This document shows positions 5,196 to 8,529 of a DNA stretch of 8,529 nt, in pieces. Source of the stretch: Bacillota bacterium (lineage in GTDB: Bacteria; Bacillota; Clostridia; Oscillospirales; Oscillospiraceae); the NCBI GenBank assembly GCA_029777215.1, contig JAKOSQ010000204.1, positions 1 to 8,529 of the forward strand, written 5' to 3'. Every line of letters begins with the position of its first letter. The stretch's first letter is position 1. Below the pieces are notes generated by a model. The model was given only the letters and a program-made list of their open reading frames with translations, did no database searches and had not been told where the DNA came from. The position numbers were made by a program, and so were the translations under genes.

Positions 5196-6426
5196 CGCGG
5201 CCGTCATCGGCGGCGGCGCCGCCGGCCTGCTCGCCGCGGCCCGGCTGGCGGAGGGCGGCGCGCGCGTCGTGCTCATCGAGCCGAACAAACTGCTCGGAAA
5301 AAAGCTGCGCATCACCGGCAAGAGCCGCTGCAACGTGACAAACGACTGCGAAGTGCGGACCTTTCTCGAAAACGTCCCGCGCAACGGCAAGTTCCTCTAC
5401 AGCGCGATCAGCCGCTTCACACCGCAGGACACTGAGGCGCTCTTTGAAAAGCTCGGCGTCCCGCTCAAGGTCGAGCGGGGGAACCGGGTCTTCCCGGTCT
5501 CGGACAGCGCCCACGACGTTGCAAACGCCCTCGAGCGCTGGGGACAGCGCACCGGCGTGCAGGTTTTGCGCGGCAGCGCACGGAAAATTGAAACCGCAAA
5601 CGGCGCGGTCACGCGCGTTTTGACGGACGACACCGAGGTCCTCTGCCGGGCGGCGATCCTCTGCACCGGCGGCAAGAGCTATCCCGGCACCGGCTCGACA
5701 GGGGAGGGCTACGCTCTCGCGGAGGCCCTCGGCCACAGTCTCGAGCCCGCAAAGCCGTCCCTTGTCCCGCTCGTCTCGCCGGACGATTACTGCGCCGAGA
5801 TGCAGGGCTTTGCCCCGCGCAACGTGACCCTGCGCGTCTACGAGGACGAAAAGCTGATCTACGAGGAGCTCGGCGAAATGCTTTTCACGCACTTCGGCGT
5901 CTCCGGCCCGCTCGTGCTCTCCGCGAGCGCGCACATGCGCCGCTTTGACACCAAAGCATACCGCCTGTCCCTCGACCTCAAGCCCGGACTGAGCGAAAAG
6001 CAGCTCGACGAGCGCGTCCTGCGCGACTTTCAGAAATACCAGAACCGCGACTTCCAAAACGCCCTCGGCGATCTCGAGGGCCGCACGATGATCCCGGTGC
6101 TGGTGCGCCTGTCCGGCATCCCGGCGGAGGAGAAGGTCAATTCGATCACGAAGGAGCAGCGCAGAGCGCTTGTCTCCCTGTTCAAAAATTTCCCGGTCCG
6201 TGTCAGCGGCCCGCGTCCGATCGACGAGGCCATCGTGACCTCCGGCGGCGTGTCCGTCAGGGAGATCGATCCGAAAACGATGGCGTCAAAGCTTGTTGAC
6301 GGCCTGTATTTCGCGGGCGAGGTCATCGACGTCGACGCCTACACCGGCGGCTTCAATCTGCAGATCGCGTGGTCGACGGCGAACGCCGCCGCGCTTGCCG
6401 CGGGGGAGCGGATACGGGAGACCTGA
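5176..6426 (+). CDS. NAD(P)/FAD-dependent oxidoreductase, HI0933/YhiN family
   Basis: This is a 416-residue cytosolic flavoprotein of the HI0933/YhiN (TIGR00275-type) family, which includes BaiN-like enzymes; the physiological substrate of most members is unknown. The FAD-binding Rossmann motif is G12-G-G-A-A-G17, with the ribose-binding acid at E36. The family block GKKLRITGKSRCNVTN follows at 42-57. Other hallmarks are GGKSYPGTGSTGEGY (165-179), FTHFGVSGP, and the C-terminal FAD motif LYFAGEVIDVDAYTGGFN (377-394). ATG 5176 lies inside the end of the regulator gene (20-base overlap), 10 bases after GGAG (5162-5165), which suggests translational coupling. An upstream in-frame start at 5092 would add non-family residues. 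In clostridia this gene commonly precedes cmk. The label aminoacetone oxidase seen in databases should not be taken as proven. Confidence 0.92.
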   Translation: MKTLQTDAAVIGGGAAGLLAAARLAEGGARVVLIEPNKLLGKKLRITGKSRCNVTNDCEVRTFLENVPRNGKFLYSAISRFTPQDTEALFEKLGVPLKVERGNRVFPVSDSAHDVANALERWGQRTGVQVLRGSARKIETANGAVTRVLTDDTEVLCRAAILCTGGKSYPGTGSTGEGYALAEALGHSLEPAKPSLVPLVSPDDYCAEMQGFAPRNVTLRVYEDEKLIYEELGEMLFTHFGVSGPLVLSASAHMRRFDTKAYRLSLDLKPGLSEKQLDERVLRDFQKYQNRDFQNALGDLEGRTMIPVLVRLSGIPAEEKVNSITKEQRRALVSLFKNFPVRVSGPRPIDEAIVTSGGVSVREIDPKTMASKLVDGLYFAGEVIDVDAYTGGFNLQIAWSTANAAALAAGERIRET

Positions 6427-6440
6427 AAGGAGCAATGCTC

Positions 6441-7121
6441 ATGACAAAGCACTATGCTGTCGCGATAGACGGCCCCTCCGGGGCCGGAAAAAGCACCCTC
6501 GCGAAGCTTTGCGCCGAGGCGCTGAGCTTCCTCTATGTCGACACCGGCGCGATCTACCGCACGGTCGGGGTCGCGGTCCGGCGCGCTGGCGCAGACCCCA
6601 AGGACCGCGCTGCCGTCTCGCGCCTGCTGCCGGAGCTCAAGATCGCCATGCAATATGACGACAGCGGCCTGCAGCGCATGTATTTAAACGGCGGCGACGT
6701 GACGGACGAGATCCGCTGCCCGGAAATTTCGCTTTACGCTTCGGCGGTCTCCGCGCTGCCGGAGGTCCGCGCCTTCCTGCTCGGCATGCAGCGCGCGCTC
6801 GCGCGCGAAAACAATGTCGTCATGGACGGGCGCGACATCGGCACCGTCGTGCTGCCCTCGGCGGACGTCAAGATTTTCCTCACCGCTTCGCCCGAGGAGC
6901 GCGCCCAGCGCCGCTATGAGGAGCTGCAGCAGCGCGGGACTCCGGCACGCTACGAGGATGTCCTGCGCGATCTCCGGCAGCGCGACGAAAACGACCGCAC
7001 CCGCGCGGTCGCCCCGCTCGTCCCCGCGCCGGACGCCGTAGAGATCGACACCACCGGCAATACGCTCGAGCAGAGCTTCGCGTTTTTGTACAACACCATC
7101 AAAGAGAGGCTGGCCCAATGA
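6441..7121 (+). CDS. cmk: Cytidylate kinase (CMP kinase)
   Basis: Cmk phosphorylates CMP and dCMP with ATP, recycling CMP released by phospholipid synthesis and RNA turnover. The 226-residue protein has the P-loop G11-P-S-G-A-G-K-S18, the substrate-binding VDTGAIYR (33-40), the CMP-specific insert region, and MDGRDIGTVVLP followed by VKIFLTASPEERAQRR (lid region). The ribosome binding site AAAGGAG (6426-6432) decides the start: ATG 6441 is 8 bases away, whereas ATG 6435 is only 2 bases away. Longer in-frame starts (for example GTG 6369) would lie inside the upstream gene. The binding site overlaps the upstream stop, and the cmk stop overlaps the plsC start (ATGA), so the operon is tightly coupled. 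Confidence 0.95.
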   Translation: MTKHYAVAIDGPSGAGKSTLAKLCAEALSFLYVDTGAIYRTVGVAVRRAGADPKDRAAVSRLLPELKIAMQYDDSGLQRMYLNGGDVTDEIRCPEISLYASAVSALPEVRAFLLGMQRALARENNVVMDGRDIGTVVLPSADVKIFLTASPEERAQRRYEELQQRGTPARYEDVLRDLRQRDENDRTRAVAPLVPAPDAVEIDTTGNTLEQSFAFLYNTIKERLAQ

Positions 7122-7702
7122 ACAGGATGTCTTACACGATCTCCTATTACATTCTCAATCCTTTTGTGCGGCTGCTGTGGCCGTTTCGCACCTACGGCAA
7201 GGAGAACAAGCCCGCGGGCGCGGCGCTCGTGTGCGCCAACCACCAGTCGAATCTCGATCCGGCACTGCTCGCGGCCGCCTTTGGCACGAAAACGCAGATG
7301 CGCTTCATGGGCAAAAAGGACCTCTTCACGGTCCCCGTGCTTGGAAAATGGATGCTCGCAATGGGCGCGTTCCCGATCGACCGGAACGAGGCGGACATTA
7401 CCGCCATTCGCACCGCCATGAAATTTCTCAAGGCCGGGGAGTACGTCATGATGTTTCCCGAGGGCACGCGCGTGTCCCCGGAGGATTCCGTCGCCGCAAA
7501 GACCGGCGCCGTGCGCATCGCTGGCAAGCTGCAGGTGCCGATCCTGCCGGTCTACATCGAGTCGACGCACAAGGTCTTTCACTTCTCCCGGCTCTATATC
7601 GGCGAACCCTACACGCCCGAGGCCGCGCACACGAAGGACGACTACGCGCGGCTCTCGCAGGAGCTCATGGACAAGATTCACGCGCTGGAGCCGAAAAAAT
7701 GA
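7118..7702 (+). CDS. plsC: 1-acyl-sn-glycerol-3-phosphate acyltransferase (PlsC)
   Basis: PlsC adds the second acyl chain to lysophosphatidate, making phosphatidic acid at the inner face of the membrane. The 194-residue protein has the catalytic N41-H42-x4-D47 motif (NHQSNLD) and the substrate-binding F113-P-E-G-T-R118, with block III-type VPILPVYIEST near the end. The hydrophobic N-terminus (about residues 6-22) is probably the membrane contact. It is shorter than E. coli PlsC but normal for Firmicute members. ATG 7118 overlaps the cmk stop; GAGAGG (7104-7109) is 8 bases upstream. The acyl donor (ACP or CoA) cannot be told from the sequence. Its stop overlaps the ispH start by four bases. 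Confidence 0.93.
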   Translation: MNRMSYTISYYILNPFVRLLWPFRTYGKENKPAGAALVCANHQSNLDPALLAAAFGTKTQMRFMGKKDLFTVPVLGKWMLAMGAFPIDRNEADITAIRTAMKFLKAGEYVMMFPEGTRVSPEDSVAAKTGAVRIAGKLQVPILPVYIESTHKVFHFSRLYIGEPYTPEAAHTKDDYARLSQELMDKIHALEPKK

Positions 7703-8529
7703 GGGAAATTGTAGTTTCCAAAAGCGCCGGCTTCTGCTTTGGCGTGTCCCGCTCCGTGGAGCTCGCGGAGGCGCTGCTCAAAAAAGGGGAGGGCCCCTGC
7801 TGGTCCCTCGGTGAGCTCATCCACAATGAGCACGTCGTCTCAGAGCTGCGCAGCCGCGGCCTGGCGGTCGCTGAGCGGGCCGAGGATGTGCCGGAGGGCG
7901 CGCAGGTCATCATCCGCTCCCACGGCGTCGCGAAAAGCGAATATGACATTCTCGCGCAGCGCGCAGCGCACATCACAGACGCCACCTGTCCCAAGGTCGC
8001 CCACATCCACCAGCTCGTAGAAAAAGCCGCCGCCGAGGGCCGCGTCCCGGTCGTCATCGGCGCGCGCGAGCACCCGGAGGTCGTTGCCGTCTGCGGCTGG
8101 GGGAAGGGCGCGCTGGTCTTTTCCGGCGCGGACGAACTGCGCGCGTGGCTCGAGCGGGACGAGAAAAACCGCAATTTGCCCCTCACCGTTGTCTTTCAGA
8201 CCACGCAGACGCAAAATAATCTCGACGAAGTAAAAAAAATTCTGAAAAAAGAGTGTACAAACTGCAAAATTTTTGATACAATATGTAGCGCTACATCCAT
8301 TAGGCAATCTGATGCGGCGGCTCTGTCAAAAAAGTGCTGCGCCATGGTCGTGATCGGTGCGCGTCACAGCGCAAACAGCGTCCATCTTGCAGAGATCTGC
8401 AGGGAACACTGCAGGAGCGTCCAGTTCGTCTCCTCCGCGGAGGAGCTCGATCTTTCGGCGCTTTCCGAAAACGGCACAATTGGCATCACCGCCGGCGCAT
8501 CCACGCCCGATTGGATCATTAAGGAGGTA
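7699..8529 (+). CDS. ispH: 4-hydroxy-3-methylbut-2-enyl diphosphate reductase (IspH), cut at the right edge
   Basis: IspH is the last enzyme of the MEP pathway, reducing HMBPP to IPP and DMAPP with a 4Fe-4S cluster. The frame opens at ATG 7699, which overlaps the plsC stop (ATGA), and remains open to the window end with 277 residues visible. The three cluster cysteines are present: C13 in AGFCFGV, C97 in DATCP and C196 in ICSAT. Active-site residues H42 (LIHN), H75 (RSHGV), H125 and E127 (REHPEV) and the QTT motif at 167-169 are also intact. The usual NSSNT segment reads HSANS. The C-terminal GITAGASTPDWII is reached just before the edge, so the IspH domain is nearly complete. In many clostridia a ribosomal S1 region is fused behind it, which cannot be checked here. 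The stretch 8205-8310 is AT-rich for this gene. Confidence 0.95.
   Translation, partial: MREIVVSKSAGFCFGVSRSVELAEALLKKGEGPCWSLGELIHNEHVVSELRSRGLAVAERAEDVPEGAQVIIRSHGVAKSEYDILAQRAAHITDATCPKVAHIHQLVEKAAAEGRVPVVIGAREHPEVVAVCGWGKGALVFSGADELRAWLERDEKNRNLPLTVVFQTTQTQNNLDEVKKILKKECTNCKIFDTICSATSIRQSDAAALSKKCCAMVVIGARHSANSVHLAEICREHCRSVQFVSSAEELDLSALSENGTIGITAGASTPDWIIKEV
8254..8282 (+). promoter_or_regulatory. Weak candidate internal promoter in ispH
   Basis: TGTACA (8254-8259), 17 bases and TACAAT (8277-8282) resemble a sigma-A promoter (4/6 and 5/6 matches) within an AT-rich patch of ispH. The perfect palindrome ATGTAGCGCTACAT (8283-8296) follows directly. If real it would serve the gene or domain after ispH. 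It lies wholly inside conserved coding sequence, so chance is a serious alternative. Confidence 0.2.

Noticed and set aside
5137..6057. 306-codon open frame on the minus strand
   Set aside because: It is antisense to the YhiN-family gene, with no recognisable domain and typical antisense composition.
6369..6440. Longer N-terminus for cytidylate kinase
   Set aside because: It would lie mostly within the YhiN-family gene, lacks a binding site, and adds residues not seen in the family.

Overview
The window comes from a GC-rich, endospore-forming Firmicute, most likely an Oscillospirales-type clostridium. This is inferred from high-GC codon usage, strong AGGAGG-type ribosome binding sites, a GerW-family sporulation gene, a spore-type DD-carboxypeptidase, and a gene order typical of clostridia. 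All eleven recognisable genes are on the + strand, and the first and last are cut by the window edges. No mobile element, CRISPR array, tRNA or rRNA was seen.

Block 1 (1-4044) is a chromosome-maintenance, sporulation and ribosome cluster: scpA (3' end), scpB, a DUF2953 membrane protein (ytfI-like), ytfJ/gerW, a D-Ala-D-Ala carboxypeptidase (dacF/dacB type) and the pseudouridine synthase rluB. ScpA and ScpB form the SMC condensin complex. YtfI/YtfJ and the carboxypeptidase belong to spore physiology and cortex peptidoglycan maturation. RluB modifies 23S rRNA. B. subtilis has a related order (scpA-scpB ... dacB-spmA-spmB-rluB), but spmA/spmB are absent here.

Block 2 (4045-4331) is the only sizeable gap. 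It is AT-rich at first, with a plausible sigma-A promoter, a very strong intrinsic terminator about 100 nt downstream, and then two GC-rich hairpins before the next gene. It could encode a small RNA or an attenuated leader.

Block 3 (4332-8529) is a tightly packed, translationally coupled operon: an RpiR/MurR-family regulator, an HI0933/YhiN-family flavoprotein, cmk, plsC and ispH (cut at the right edge). Cmk recycles CMP, PlsC acylates lysophosphatidate, and IspH makes IPP/DMAPP, so the operon supports nucleotide, membrane and isoprenoid supply. In many clostridia a ribosomal protein S1 domain or gene follows ispH.

The most interesting signal is at the dacF start. An almost perfect RNA hairpin (2096-2142) buries both the Shine-Dalgarno sequence and the TTG start codon. 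A good sigma-G-like promoter overlaps its left arm, so that a transcript starting there would lack that arm. This suggests a two-isoform switch: operon read-through mRNA silent for dacF, and a forespore mRNA that is translated. It is a hypothesis from sequence only.
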